64,000 bases of DNA, from assembly GCF_958450345.1 (NCBI RefSeq), contig NC_088780.1, forward strand, positions 22,851,167-22,915,166. The letters run 5' to 3'. The notes under the pieces were generated by a model. It did no database searches, had not been told where the DNA came from, and worked only from the letters and a program-made list of their open reading frames with translations. Shown here piece by piece: positions 11,986 through 24,714 of the stretch; positions within the stretch are counted from its first letter, which is position 1; every line of letters begins with the position of its first letter. The DNA is from Calliphora vicina. Lineage: Eukaryota > Arthropoda > Insecta > Diptera > Calliphoridae. The position numbers were made by a program, and so were the translations under genes.

Positions 11986-12285
11986 ATGTATATTCTGTGT
12001 CCTTATATTCTAAGGCGATATGTCCCACCGTCTGTCTGTCGGCCTGTTGAAGACACAATAGAGAACAGAGTTACGGACTAAGGGGAATGAAATATTCTCG
12101 AAATATTATTTGATGGTCAGAAGATTTTGCTGTTGCAATGGGCAAACTCGGTCCAACCAAAAACATTTTAAAACAAGGCGACCTAGAATACCAAAATTTC
12201 GCACTGACCTCTTAATCAAAGATATGTATCGGACTAAGTCAGCGTTCAACAAAGAACCTTTTTTTCTGCCGAAGACTTGTAAATA
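11986..12285 (+). repeat. M2-variant fragment with GTCT microsatellite
   Basis: The segment includes CCGTCTGTCTGTCGGCCTG followed by TGTTGAAGACAC. The same phrase style recurs at 63.9 kb (CCGTCCGTCTGTTGAAGA). No coding content is recognisable. Confidence 0.4.
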
Positions 12286-12466
12286 CACGCAGAGAAAAAG
12301 TATAATTGGTCATAGTTACTGTAACCATTTAAATAGTGTTACAAGAATTTTAACAATATTGTTACGTTTTAACTTTTTCAAAACGCTGGTTTATTTCCCT
12401 TAAATAAACCGGATACTTTTGATTGCAAATAAAAGCCGTTTAGTAGTTTGAAAATTGTAACAACTC

Positions 12467-12472
12467 TTTATT
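12467..12472 (-). promoter_or_regulatory. Polyadenylation signal of the solo LTR
   Basis: AATAAA on the minus strand, about 200 bp downstream of the TATA box within the same LTR, as expected for an R/U5 boundary region. Confidence 0.5.
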
Positions 12473-12672
12473 TCTTTAAAATGTACAACAACAACAGAAT
12501 TAAATAGCCACTCAATGTTTTTTATACACGTTTATAAATTCTCAGAATTACAGACACAATTTATAATGTACACGAATTTACTTGAAAAACACAACACACT
12601 TTAAGGCACTTAGATGATGTTTATTCGAAAAGCGTCTCTGATAAACTCACTCACGACTGCAACCTCTGCCAC

Positions 12673-12680
12673 TATTTATA
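12673..12680 (-). promoter_or_regulatory. TATA box of the solo LTR
   Basis: TATAAATA on the minus strand, upstream of a GAGTGAG segment that is also present after a TATAAAT in the LTR fragment at 40.27 kb. It is the likely core promoter of the retroelement. Confidence 0.55.
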
Positions 12681-13392
12681 ACACTGCATTACCATCTAGA
12701 AAGCTCTTTAACTGTCAAAGTTCGAATATTCTAGATCATACGCCATCTGTGGTGTACTTTCTACAATGTTCTTTAACTGAATGTTCGAATACAGCGTTGC
12801 CAACTTACGATCAAATCAACTGAAAGCTTTTATTTAACAATGCCCACAGATATGTTACAGTCTGCCATTACAGCACTGTTATTTGAAAGCATTATGCTAC
12901 TTTTAAATCAGCCCTTAAAATCGTTATATTTGAATTCAAGTACAATTTCGTAACAATATTATAGTCACAGTAACTATTTACATGATTGTGATAACCATAA
13001 TATGGTTAATTTATGATTCACATGATTGTATCAACCATATATATGATTACAGTAAACATATATATGTATGTGGCAACCATATTTATGATGAATAATTTTC
13101 CGAGCCGAGAGCAACATAATATGATAAGTCCTTCATCATATGAATGGTTGTCACAAACATATATTTGTTTACTGTAATCATATATATGGTTGATACAATC
13201 ATGTGTATCGTAAATTAACCATATTATGGTTACCACAATCATGTAAATGGTTACTGTGACTATAATATAGTTAAAAAAACTTGTAACAATATTGAAATGG
13301 TTACAGTAACCATGCCCAACTATATTTTTTCTCTGGGTGTAGGCAATATGTATGATTATCCTTGAATAAATCGGATGATAGCTTAAATTTGC

Positions 13393-15008
13393 CCCCAAAT
13401 AACGTACATCATGATTCATACATCAATATATCCGCTATATAGGTTAGGCTGCTATAAAATCGAGAAAATGGGCCCACAAATGGTCGAGATATAAGGAAAA
13501 AACCAGGACAACCTAAATTTTTTATTTATATCTAGATTACTAAATCATTAATATAGACAGTATGGATATAAAATGATAGATATTTTATAGACCTTTACAC
13601 CATGTATAAGGCCATAGTAGGTCTGATCTACAATGGGTCAAAATCGGGAAAAATATTTTTTAACCCGAATTTTTTTTCAACAAAAATTTTTTTTTCAGTA
13701 ATAAAATTATTTATTTTTTAATTAAAAAATAAAATTGCAAAAATGAAATAAAATTTAAAAAAAAAATTGGGCTTTTTAGAAAACCGGTTTTTCGGTTAAC
13801 CGACATCGAAAAAACCAGTTAACCGTCATATATGTGTAGAAAACATAAAATGTCCAATAAAGTATATACAGCTTTAAAATTTGTAGTTTTTAGTAGTCAG
13901 GAATGGTTAATATTAAGTAACTATGAATATACAAAAGTGCTAAGTCCATTTTATTTTGTAAAAATTTCTATCTCAGTCAAGTGGAATTGAGTATAAATAT
14001 GTTACTATATATATAATACTTGTTTTAATTATAATTATTGGTTTATTCATTAAATTTCAATCAAAAAATGTAAATCAATTTTTTAATTAAATATATGATA
14101 ATTTTGAAATTTATTATCACTTAGGCTTTCTGATATGAAACAGAAAATGTTACAAGTCCCAAAAAAGGACCTATGAAATGCAAATGCAGTTCTTCTTAGC
14201 TGTTTTTATTTGTCATTATAAATCATACCAAATATGTAAGTACTAAAACTCCATTATCAGATTTCATAAATATTTCAAATCATGGATTTTAGAACGTTTT
14301 TTGTCTTTCCTGTAATATTTCTGAAAAGAACTTTATACACTAAGCTAACGAAATGATTAATAAAATTAAATTTTAAGAACAAAACACACTAATGAAGTTA
14401 AATTGTTTGTTGAAAGAAGGGTATGCACATCAAATTCAACTTCACGTTTGGTAAAATCATCACTAAGTTTATAATGTACAATTATCAAGATTTAGCTTAA
14501 CTTCTAGAATTATGCGGAATTTAATTTTTAATAGTTTCATTATGTGCAATTTATTCTGAAGATTTTTTTAAGTAAACTCATCGTCCTCTACTATTTAGTA
14601 TCATTCTAATTCTTAAAAATATCAATCTAAATAGGACTGTATTGTAAATCAGCAGTTTAGGTTTCAAATCAGACCAATAATGTGTGTATAATGAATATAA
14701 AAATTGCAAAAAAACCATGAGATTTCTTAATTTTAGACCTATATTTTAAAAACCGGTTAACCGAGTGATAAAAACCGGTTAACCGAAAATCAACATTTTA
14801 AATTAACCGGTTCGCAAGAAACCGAGGTTTCGAAGAAAACCTGGTTTTTCGGTTGACCGGTTTATAAACACTTAATAAATTTAAAAAAATTAAAAACTAA
14901 TTTTTTTTAAATTTTGGTTCACTTGAAAATATTTAAAATTTTTAATTTAAATAATAACTTTGTAAATGGTAAGATTCGGTATAGCCGAATATAGCTGTAT
15001 TACTTGTT
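13393..15008 (-). repeat. M2 repeat (reversed) split by an ACCGGTT-rich element
   Basis: The left part (13393-13770) holds M2 landmarks in reverse: CATACATCAATATATC, CGAGATATAAGGAAAAA and GGTCAAAATCGGGAAAAA. The right part ends with the GATTCGGTATAGCCGAAT palindrome and ATTACTTGTT. About 1.1 kb of unrelated sequence lies between. Confidence 0.65.
13771..14871. mobile_element. Probable non-autonomous hAT-like element with ACCGGTTAACC repeats
   Basis: The two ends carry clustered AACCGGTT and GGTTAACCG motifs in inverted order (13780-13830 and 14745-14865), and the end sequences TTTAGAAAACCGGTTTTTCG and GTTTATAAACACTT are roughly inverted. A clear target duplication could not be matched, so exact limits and superfamily are uncertain. 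It sits inside an M2 repeat, which fixes it as a later insertion. No transposase fragment was recognised. Confidence 0.55.
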
Positions 15009-15593
15009 TTTGAATTAAATCATGTCATTTTAATATTTTAAATAAAACATTGTTTTTAATACCAAGAAATACCTCCTATTGTCTTGCATATTATGCCCAC
15101 ATGGTAAATAATTTGCAAATTATTTTTATCCTTGAAAATCATGTCTGTTATAATCTACAAAATTTTGTATTTTCAAATAAAATTACACTAATTGGATGAA
15201 AATGTTTCAACAATTAAATTTTACATGATTATGTAAAAAAAAACATACATTTTGATGTTTTGTGTGCAACTCTTGTATGTGTGTGAATAAATAAATGACC
15301 ATTTTGCATACGAGTTAGCATTTTGTAAAATTCCAAATAGTTTTTCACTTAAATGGAAACTCATAATAATTTCATATTGGTAAAATCACATTATCGCTAA
15401 AATGCAGGCACGCAGTCATCATCATCATCATATTGAATTTATTTAGTTGAATGGAGTTTATTGAAAAATTATTTTAATACGTTTTGGAACCAACAATTTG
15501 TAGATTTTTGCAACTGCGCCTCATATACATACATACATAGAAATTTTCAATTTCATCATAATGTTTCTAGTCTGGCTTCGTATTTGTTCATTA
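15009..15593. other. No gene; short TCA microsatellite
   Basis: AT-rich sequence. The only feature is a TCA run at about 15416-15430. Confidence 0.5.
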
Positions 15594-15991
15594 GGCTGGC
15601 TCTTATTTTTAATTTTTTTTATTTTTCGAAAATGCTGAAAATATTTGTCAAATCGAAGGTTTTAAGTTTGGGATCAAAATATCAATATTTCCCAATAAAA
15701 TTTAAAAATTACATTTTTAAATTTTTTTTTAATTACAAAACATAAACAGTTTTCTAATCTCATTAACCATTATAACTGAATACCAAAAAAATCATAAATT
15801 TCCATTCATATCTTAATCCCTAATTTTACATTATATTTTTTATTACCGAAATTTAAAAAAATCAAGATTCAAAAAAATCATAGCTAACAATGGCCCATAT
15901 TTTTAAATAATTTATAAATTTTGATCCCAGAACCTTAAAATACAGTTTTAGGAGCATCGAACATCGCCAAAGTTCAAATTAAGAGCCATCC
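15594..15991. mobile_element. TA-flanked MITE, 398 bp
   Basis: Ends GGCTGGCTCTTA and TAAGAGCCATCC are inverted repeats, each flanked by TA (15592-15593, 15992-15993). An element with related ends (TGCCCTTATTTTGCAC) lies at 41722-42862. No coding content; Tc1/mariner-type by target site. Confidence 0.75.
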
Positions 15992-18900
15992 TAGTGTTCA
16001 GTTTGATTGATATATTTTCTATTTCTATTCTCCCTCTATTATTGTACTGATAGATTCGTTTGTTGCAATGATTGAACTAACATGTTTTGAATAAATATTT
16101 ATTTCGATTGCAGTTGTTAGAATATTTATTTGAAAATTGTACTTTTTATAACATTTCTGCAAACTTGAATAAAATACAACTACCAATACACCATGAACTA
16201 TTTAGAATAGTTATGAAAAATATTGAAGTAATAATATTTTCGCTGTTATTTATGTTTATAAATGACTGGATAAATAATGGCAGGCAATGTGCAATATTGT
16301 TAATGGAAAAAGATACTTAAATGGTAAATATTTTTTTAAGAAAATAAGCTATTATTGTACCTTAGGTAAGAAAATAATTATAGAATTTTCTGGGTATTTA
16401 TAACACCAATAAAATTTTAATTAAAACACATCCAGTGCATCAGTCATGAACATATTAAAACATGCAAGTTTTTTGCTTTTAAATGTGTATCTCTGTTAGA
16501 GTATGTCACTTAATTTAACTTTCTTCTGAAATTGTTTAAATGTTGGCAGTTTGTTTTAACTGAAATTACACATCGAACTTTAGCCTTATGCAATTGTCTT
16601 AAGTAGTTAACTTGACTGAAGAACTAATTAAAAATTCCAAAGTTCGCTAATGAATACTAATTAAATACTAAACGTATTATTAACACAAATACACACATTA
16701 AACGCATGTGTACAGGCGCATACATATATATTCTTGATAATTACAAAATGCAATTCCATGGAAATATACTTCTTGTCTGCTCTGAAATTACTTACAATTT
16801 AGTACTTATGTACCCCCACAATCGTGTGCAGCAAACCATAGCATAGCATAACCATACCAATATCATATGCAATGTGTTAATTAAATCCTTTTCTCAATTA
16901 CTCTTCATTTCCATGTAGATTTGGCAGTCTTGCTGAACTATGCACACATTCAATACTGGAAATTCAATAGTTGAGCAGCGCAACAGAAAAATACTAAAAA
17001 AAAACTCAATCTTACTTCTACGAACAATTCACTAATTTCATTAGCTAGCGATGAATTGCAGTCAGCCAGTTGTTGTTTTGTGAAAACGGCAACGATTGTT
17101 GTGCATACTTGTTGGTAGTTGTTAAGACTGCCAGTTGTATTAAATGTGGGGAGTAGAGTAAACTACACCTCCAAACTATTTATTTGGTAAAACAAAAAAA
17201 AAAAGCACACAAAATTCTTCCATTTAACCAAATTTTATAGTGACTGTTAAGTGGGTAATACGAGGATAGTTTGGGAAATTGCAAAAAAATTAACAAAAAA
17301 TTATCGTAAAATCGTAGACTTTTTTGACTTTCGATACTTCGAACATCAGAAGACAGAATTTTCTGTCTTCTAAAAACCGATTGAAGAAAATTTTAGCAAA
17401 ATCAGTTTCGAGTTTTGGGTTAAAGTCAGAGTAGCCACACATAAAATATTTTAAATATTAAAGAAACTATTGATTTGATTGGTTCCCAAAATTAAAAGTT
17501 AACTTTGTTTTATAATTCTGCCAAAATTCAATGATCTAAAGCTGAGTCCGAAAATAACTCATCCACATAGAAAGAATATGAAGTAATGCAGTTATGAGAT
17601 GGTTCAAAAATGTAACAAAGCTTTTCAGTTTAAATTGTGGAATAACGATTTGTATTTTTTTTTAAATTGGTGGGTGAGTTTTTAAAATTAAAACATTGCA
17701 CGGTGGTCAAATCCGGCCAAAAATCCATAACTTCTTTATTTCTTCATAAAACTGTTGTAAATTTGGTATTTGTATCAAGAATAACATAACCGATCGATCG
17801 ATATTTCGATGTTGAAATACAGGTTGTTACAAAAAATTGCATGTAAGTGGCTGAAATTTAGTCCAAAAATAAAGAATAAAATATGTGATTGAAAAAATGG
17901 TCGTACAAATTTCAGAATACATATACAGGGTTTGGCCAAACAAACGTGGACGTTTTGAAATTATCGAAAAAATAAGGTTATTCATGTAAATTCTGAAATT
18001 TGGTGTACATTTAAGAACAATACACTTGATCCATCGGAAAAAATATTAGAAATTGCATACAGGAGTTGTCTAAATGAACAATGGCTCCAATTAGGTTTGT
18101 AATTAAAAATAACTTAAATGATCCATTGAACAAATTTCGACATACAAATACATGGTTTGGCCAAATCAGCACAGACTTAACTAACTCTCAAACTTACATA
18201 ATTTTTGAAATTGACCAAAAAAATACAAAAAAATGTGTAAAATATGTAGGCACTGAAATCTTTCTGGTTATTAGAATGACAGATAATTGCAGCTGAAATT
18301 TACAGTACTTACTTTGATACTTTACAGTATTAGATGTAATTTACACTCAACCTCTAATAGCCCCTTTTAATTTGTTCTGGCCTTTCAAACTTTTTTTTAA
18401 TTTTGTTTCTATAGATTTTAAACTAGTTCCAAATCATTTCACTTTTATATAAAAATAACACGCAAAAACTCCTTAATAACTACGTAGAATGGTTAACTGC
18501 TAACTGTTTTATAAAAGCATGTGCTAATTTACAAAAAAACTTTAAAGAAAAAAGCACAGCCTACTTCAATTCAAAAGTAAAAAATCACATTTTTCTAATG
18601 TTAAAATGACAAGAAAAAACCTTTGACTTTACAGCTCTGTAAATAACCATATAGTTACTTTATAGTCAAAATAATTATGATATTGTATATACTGAAGTGT
18701 TAAGAAAAATTTACCATCAAAATTTTATAAAAATTAAAAAAACAAAAAAAAACATTTTTGGCCGGAATTTACCTTTGCATTGTTGGAAAAATTTAACTAT
18801 TTAATTTTTTTTTTGATTTATGGTTTTAAAAATAAATTTATGATTTGTAGTAAAATTATTAATTTTTTAAAAAAATTTTGATTTTTAAAAATATTTATGA

Positions 18901-19775
18901 TTTTTTGAAAAAATATTTTTTTTTGTAATATTGGCGAATTGTTGATTTTTTATTTAATTAAATTAAATTTTCAATTTCAAAAAAATTTTATTTTTTTTTA
19001 AAAAATAATTTTTTTGGGAGGTAAGGTTTTAAAAAAAATTTTTATATTAAAATTTTTCAGCGGAACAAATATTAAGTGCAGGAAAGTGTTAATTTTTGTA
19101 AAAGTCGATATAAATTCTAGTAGGTATTATTAAAAAATAGTTTTGGAATTAAGTTAGGTTATAAACAAATAATTTTTTAATATTTTACCCTAGAAAGATA
19201 AGCTGCGTAAAATTAACGCATACTATTTCAACAATAGTTTTGTTAATTACTGAATTATTATTTTGTTTTTTCTGATAATAAATATATATAAACATATTCG
19301 ACTGTATTGAAAAAAGTAATCAACATTAATCAACAAAATGCCAAAATTTCGCTTTCCATTTTCGCAATGTCTACTCATTTTTATTCCCATCAACAAAAGT
19401 ATGGGTCTATATACATTTTGTCATTCCGTTTGAAACACATCGAAATATTCATTCAAAATTATTATACATATGTATATTAGTGTGTCCCAAAAAAAGTTTT
19501 TTTTCTTATTTTCATATGTGCTCAAGTATAATTTGAAAGCTTATAGGGTAGAGTATTTTTGAGATTTTTTTCAGATTTTTCGGAAAAGGTTTAGGTCGCT
19601 CAAATCGAGTTTTTGCCAAAAATCGGGTTTGTCGGCTATTTTTGAGTTTTCTTCATAACATTGTCAAGATTCACGATTTTCATTATTTTTGACGACACAG
19701 TCTAAAAGAAAAATATCCGAGCTTTATTTTTGTGTGCAAAAATTTTTAGTTTTTGCAATGAATTGGGTTACTAAG
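15992..19775. other. No gene recognised; diverged local repeats
   Basis: About 3.8 kb without recognisable protein motifs. Between about 17695 and 18240 a loosely repeated block occurs (ATCCGGCCAAAAA, GGTTTGGCCAAACAAAC and GGTTTGGCCAAATCAGC, spaced about 220 bp), suggesting an old tandem triplication. 18700-19050 is low-complexity A/T sequence. Confidence 0.4.
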
Positions 19776-20391
19776 TAGGGTTCTATAAGTAGATTGTTCG
19801 ATTGTTCGAACAATCGACTTTTTGCTGAAAAAAGTCGAAAAGTCGAAATCGACTTTTTGGTCGGAAAAAAGTCGAACAATCGATTATGTTATCTCAAAAG
19901 TCGAATAGTCGATAAAAGTCGAAAATAGTCGAAAAAAGTCGAATAGTCGATAAAAGTCGACTTTTTAGATTGTTAAAAAAAAATTTAATTGCAACATTAT
20001 ACTAAAACTATTGCAATTTGGTACACTTGCATTTTTTGTAGTATATGCTAATATAAATAATAAATAAATGTTTATAAATTAAAGCTTTTTTCTACACATC
20101 TTCTAACTATTATCGCCTTGATAAATTTCATTTTTATTGCTAAACATTACAAAAGGCGCATCAATAAATGTAGAAACTATGTATTTTTTACAGTTGAAAA
20201 AAGTCGAATTTAGCTCGATTTAGCTAAAAAGTCGAAAAGTCGACTTTTATAAATTGCCAAAAGTCGAAAGTTCGAAAAGTCGACTTTTTAAAAAACGAAA
20301 AAAGTCGAAAGTTCGAAAAGTCGACTTTTTAAAAAACGGAAAAAGTCGACAGGTCGAAAAGTCGACTTTTTGTTTCAGCTATAGAACCCTA
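19776..20391. mobile_element. Non-autonomous hAT element, 616 bp, with AAGTCGAC arrays
   Basis: The ends TAGGGTTCTATA and TATAGAACCCTA are perfect inverted repeats, and an exact 8-bp direct repeat TTACTAAG flanks them (19768-19775, 20392-20399), the duplication size of hAT elements. Both subterminal regions are filled with AAAAGTCGAC and TCGAAAAGTCGA motifs in both orientations. No transposase remains. The lysine/serine-rich open frame across 20254-20550 is a by-product of these repeats. Confidence 0.9.
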
Positions 20392-20647
20392 TTACTAAGG
20401 TGCCCTACATTACAATTTTTCGTTTTTTTTTTCAAACTAAATTTTTCGAAACAAAAACAAAATATTACAAACAAAATTAACTCATACAATGCTACGGCAC
20501 CGATTGTGAATTGGGGAATATGTATTAGATTGTGTCACTTCGTATGGTGAGGAAAAACATGATTTTGTTACCCCCCTCAAATTAAACCATGGTCTCATAA
20601 AAAAATCCTTGAAAAATCATATAAATTATGGAAAATCTCTATATTAA

Positions 20648-20854
20648 CGGTAAGTTTGAAAAGTGAGTAAACACCAGTGAATTTCTATATTTTTTTAAGA
20701 TCATGAAAATCATTATAGTTCGAATTAAAGCTTTTTCAGAACCGAATCTATTAGTCAGCACGAAACATTTAAATTTTAATCGATGGATTTTAGGATTTTT
20801 ATTATCTTAAAAAAATCAAATAATTTGTGGTGTTTACTCACTATTGAGGCTGTG
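20648..20854. mobile_element. TA-type MITE, second copy without insertion
   Basis: It matches the MITE at 5852-7472 along its length (AGTGAGTAAACACCAGTGAA to GGTGTTTACTCACT, then TTGAGGCT) but has only ATTAA where the other copy has the TTAA-flanked piggyBac element. It is the empty-site paralogue. Confidence 0.8.
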
Positions 20855-21333
20855 TACATATAGAGTTGTATGCGGAAGAGCCCTTTCAAATGATATACAT
20901 ATGTGTTGCTTTGGGAAAAAATACAAATATTTTGAAAAAACTAAAAAAAATGCATTTTTTGAAAATGGTCCGCTCACAAACGGTTATCAATAAAGCTTAA
21001 ATATTTTGGGAGACATCCTAAAACAAAATCACATTTTTTGAGTCGACCTAATATCTATTTTTAAAAAATATTTTAAGAAATTTGTAACCGAAAATAAATC
21101 CGCAATTTTCAAATTAAAAAATGTTATTCAAATGTCAAATAATTTTTTTATAAAAAAAAAATTAATTCAAATTTTTTAATAAATTTTTCAAAACTAAAAT
21201 TTAGGTTGGTCGATTTAGCTATCGATATTGTTTGTGCCATCGATTTTTCTATAGCTTTTGCCATGAGGAGAAAAAATGTTCCTACGACATATCAAATAAA
21301 TAATTAGCCCAAATTTTCAGGAAAAGTAATAGA

Positions 21334-21517
21334 ATTGACTTTCTCTCAACTTTAATTTTTAAAGGTTTTTTTAAGAGGTAATAAAAAAAAACTTAAAAAT
21401 AAAAGTAAATTTTTGACTTTAAAAAATTGACTTTCTCTCAACTTTTATTTTTAAAGGTTTTTTTAAGAGGTAATAAAAAAAAACTTAAAAATAAAAGTAG
21501 ATTTTTTTGATATGTCA
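21334..21517. repeat. Tandem duplication, two 92-bp units
   Basis: Two nearly identical units start ATTGACTTTCTCTCAACTTT. Each contains an internal inverted pair CTTTTATTTTTAA and TTAAAAATAAAAG, so each unit can form a hairpin. Confidence 0.85.
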
Positions 21518-21854
21518 CACAGAATAAACTAAATTTCGTATTCAAACACAAAATTTATAAAAATCAAACAAATATTTTATTGAAATAGGACCCATCACAA
21601 AATTCACAAAATCAAACACTACATTTCGTAATATTTTTATTGAAAAAAAATATTTTTTTCTTATTAAAATATTGTTACTATTAATAAAATATAATATTTG
21701 AATATCCTCCAAATATCAAACAATTTTTTTAATAAAACAATAAAAACAAATAATTGATTTTGATTACAAATTCAAACAATTTTATATTTAAATCAATATA
21801 TTCATAAAAAATACAATTAAAAATTAGTAAATCTTTTATATACAACTGTAGACA

Positions 21855-23130
21855 ATACTGTTATAAACAACATTTTCTATAGAAAATACTGTTATAAACA
21901 ACATTTTCTATAGAAAATACTGTTATAAACAACATTTTCTATAGAAAATACTGTTATAAACAACATTTTCTATAGAAAATACTGTTATAAACAACATTTT
22001 CTATAGAAAATACTGTTATAAACAACATTTTCTATAGAAAATACTGTTATAAACAACATTTTCTATAGAAAATACTCTTATAAGCGACATTTTCTATAGA
22101 AAATACTGTAATAAACAACATTTTCTATAGAAAATACTCTTATAAACAACATTTTCTATAGAAAATACTCTTATAAACAACATTTTCTATAGAAAATACT
22201 CTTATAAGCGACATTTTCTATAGAAAATACTCTTATAAGCGACATTTTCTATAGAAAATACTGTTATAAACAACATTTTCTATAGAAAATACTCTTATAA
22301 GCGACATTTTCTATAGAAAATACTGTTATAAACAACATTTTCTATAGAAAATACTGTTATAAACAACATTTTCTATAGAAAATACTGTTATAAACAATAT
22401 TTTCTATAGAAAATGTAGTTATAAACAATATTTTCTATAGAAAATGTAGTTATAAACAATATTTTCTATAGAAAATGCAGTTATAAACAATATTTTCTAT
22501 AGAAAATGCAGTTATAAACAACATTTTCTATAGAAAATACAGTTATAAACAACATTTTCTATAGAAAATCCTGTTATAAACAACATTTTCTATAGAAAAT
22601 CCTGTTATAAACAACATTTTCTATAGAAAATCCTGTTATAAACAACATTTTCTATAGAAAATACAGTTATAAACAACAATTTCTATAGAAAATACAGTTA
22701 TAAACAACATTTTCTATAGAAAATACAGTTATAAACAACATTTTCTATAGAAAATACTGTTATAAACAACATTTTCTATAGAAAATACTGTTATAAACAA
22801 CATTTTCTATAGAAAATACTGTTATAAACAACATTTTCTATAGAAAATACTGTTATAAACAACATTTTCTATAGAAAATACTGTTATAAACAACATTTTC
22901 TATAGAAAATACTGTTATAAACAACATTTTCTATAGAAAATACTGTTATAAACAACATTTTCTATAGAAAATACTGTTATAAACAACATTTTCTATAGAA
23001 AATACTGTTATAAACAACTTTTTCTATAGAAAATACTGTTATAAACAACATTTTCTATAGAAAATACTGTTATAAACAACTTTTTCTATAGAAAATACTG
23101 CTGAAAATAATATTTTCTATAGAAAATACA
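21855..23130. repeat. 31-bp palindrome-bearing minisatellite, 41 units
   Basis: A head-to-tail array with period 31. The first and last TTTTCTATAGAAAA cores begin at 21873 and 23113, exactly 40 periods apart, so there are 41 units and no net indel. The core ATTTTCTATAGAAAAT is a 16-bp palindrome in nearly every unit. The variable half is TACTGTTATAAACAAC, with blocks of units sharing variants (CTCTTATAAGCGAC near 22.1-22.3 kb, TGTAGTTATAAACAAT near 22.4 kb, TCCTGTTATAAAC near 22.6 kb). This pattern fits unequal exchange and local homogenisation. Confidence 0.97.
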
Positions 23131-24714
23131 CAATATTTTGAATAATACAATGTTTTTAAAATAAAATAATTTTGTTGACATTTTTAATAGAAAATATCCA
23201 GGAATGAATGCGTGAGATGTCAGCCAAACTTTCGCACTTTCCATATAACGGGAATCCAATAACACTGAATATTCTTCACCAACGAGAAGATAGAGAAAAA
23301 TTCATTATAAACTGTATTTATTAGCATATTTGTATTATTAATTGATAATCAAGCGTACTTACCATTTATTAAGTATTATCGCAAGAAGAATAGCCGGAAT
23401 AGGCACCCAATCATCTGGAAATCTGAAATTGCACCGGAACTCTTAACAGTATTGCCAACTATTGTAATATCATACTTACCGAACGTTAAGCAGGAACTCC
23501 AATATTATCGACGTCATTCAGTTCAACAATACCCGGTCTGGACAATGCAGACCACAAAATGGACCAACATTTAAACCCATTTACATAAAAATGTTATATT
23601 TTTTTAATATTTATTTTTCCAACTGTCTGCAAATTACATAAATTTGTTATTGTTTCATAGCAAACAAAAAAAAATATAAAGTCATTTAAAAATATTCGAT
23701 TCTATTAAAATGTTTCTTAAAACCAAATAAAATATTTGTAAAGAAAAAAAGTTGTTTGTGTAGAAGTTTAACAAATTATAAAAATGTTTCGTAATATAAA
23801 AACGTTCTTGATTTGCTGTACAATAAATAAAGAAAATTTAAGAATAAATATGCCGTTTTGATTATTTGAAAAGTTGTCAGCATTGTTGAAAACAAAATTT
23901 AAAATCAATAAATATATTAATAAAACCAAATAAAAATAATACTAAAATATAAATTTTATTTCAAACAAGCGTTTGTTTGGAAATATTTCATTCATAATTT
24001 TTTCTGTGCATATTGGAAATTTTTTTCCTCATGCCAAAAACTATCGAAAAAATATCAAAATATTTTGGCCTTACAAATCGACCCACTCTAATGCTTATCC
24101 ATTTTTCAGCATATTTTATATGAAATATCCTAAAATAGCTTCTATAGAAAAAAAAAAACAAATAATCCATCAAAAAAGCAGACACAAATCAGGGGTATGT
24201 AATAGATGGTTCAGTTTATCAGCACAATCCTCCTACCTTAAAGTAATGAGAGCTGATTTTGATCGGATACACAAAAACCCAGCAAACATGATTTTATCAA
24301 ATTTATCTTTCATAAAAGTAGGGCATTGATGTTATAATTATAAGATAATAATAGTAATTTCATAAATGACTAACAAATTCAATTAAATCAACATTAATTA
24401 AATTTGTTAGAATATTTTGTTATATCAAAGAAAAATCCATAATTTTGCATTTTGATTTTGTGTTAGCTGGGTTTTTACTCACAACATGCATACATGAACA
24501 CAAAGGATTCGTTGTTCGTGTGTAGATATTTTAACAGTTTATTCAGACCAACAGAAATCATAATCGAATTTATGCGCTTGAACAGGTTTAAATTTTGGAG
24601 AGTTTTAAGTGTATTAGTCAATATGTGAAATGCAATTTATACTTTAACCCAATCAACACAGTTAACCGCACTCACACCTATATATTTACACATATATAAA
24701 TATAAATACATTCA
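23131..24714. other. No gene recognised beside the minisatellite
   Basis: Positions 23200-23580 are less AT-rich than the surroundings and contain two minus-strand GGTAAGT donor-like sites (near 23357 and 23483), but no convincing reading frame. A possible small MITE with ends CAAAAACCCAGC and GCTGGGTTTTT lies at about 24270-24476; its target duplication is not clear. The 118-residue open frame at 23973-24329 shows no domain. Confidence 0.4.

Larger units (their letters stand above)
12360..12955 (-). mobile_element. Solo LTR, Ty3/gypsy-like
   Basis: The 596-bp unit begins TGTTACG and ends CGTAACA, so both strands read TG...CA. It is flanked by a 4-bp direct repeat ATAT (12356-12359, 12956-12959), the duplication size usual for Ty3/gypsy elements. 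Minus orientation is chosen because that strand has a TATAAATA box followed about 200 bp later by AATAAA. No internal retrotransposon region remains, so it is best read as the product of LTR-LTR recombination. Confidence 0.85.
12286..13339. mobile_element. TA-flanked hairpin MITE carrying a solo LTR
   Basis: The ends are CACGCAGAGAAAAA and, inverted, TTTTTTCTCTGGGTG. The inversion continues through GGTTACTGTAACC and CTTGTAACA. TA flanks both sides (12284-12285 and 13340-13341). With the LTR removed the whole unit (about 455 bp) is one imperfect palindrome centred near 13110, with blocks such as TGTATCAACCATATATATG mirrored. The TA duplication points to a Tc1/mariner-mobilised MITE. No coding capacity. 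Confidence 0.85.

Noticed and set aside
19472..19500. TAGTGTGTCCCAAAAA resembling the left end of a TA-flanked MITE
   Set aside because: No matching inverted right end was found nearby.
20254..20550. Lys/Ser-rich basic open frame
   Set aside because: A by-product of tandem AAAAGTCGAC words in the hAT subterminal region and flanking DNA.
21855..23130. CRISPR-like array of 31-bp repeats
   Set aside because: Repeats are directly adjacent with no unique spacers, and the setting is a eukaryotic transposon-rich genome. It is a minisatellite.
23973..24329. 118-codon open frame with ATG-like context
   Set aside because: Biased composition, an A-run across the middle and no recognisable domain or flanking gene structure.
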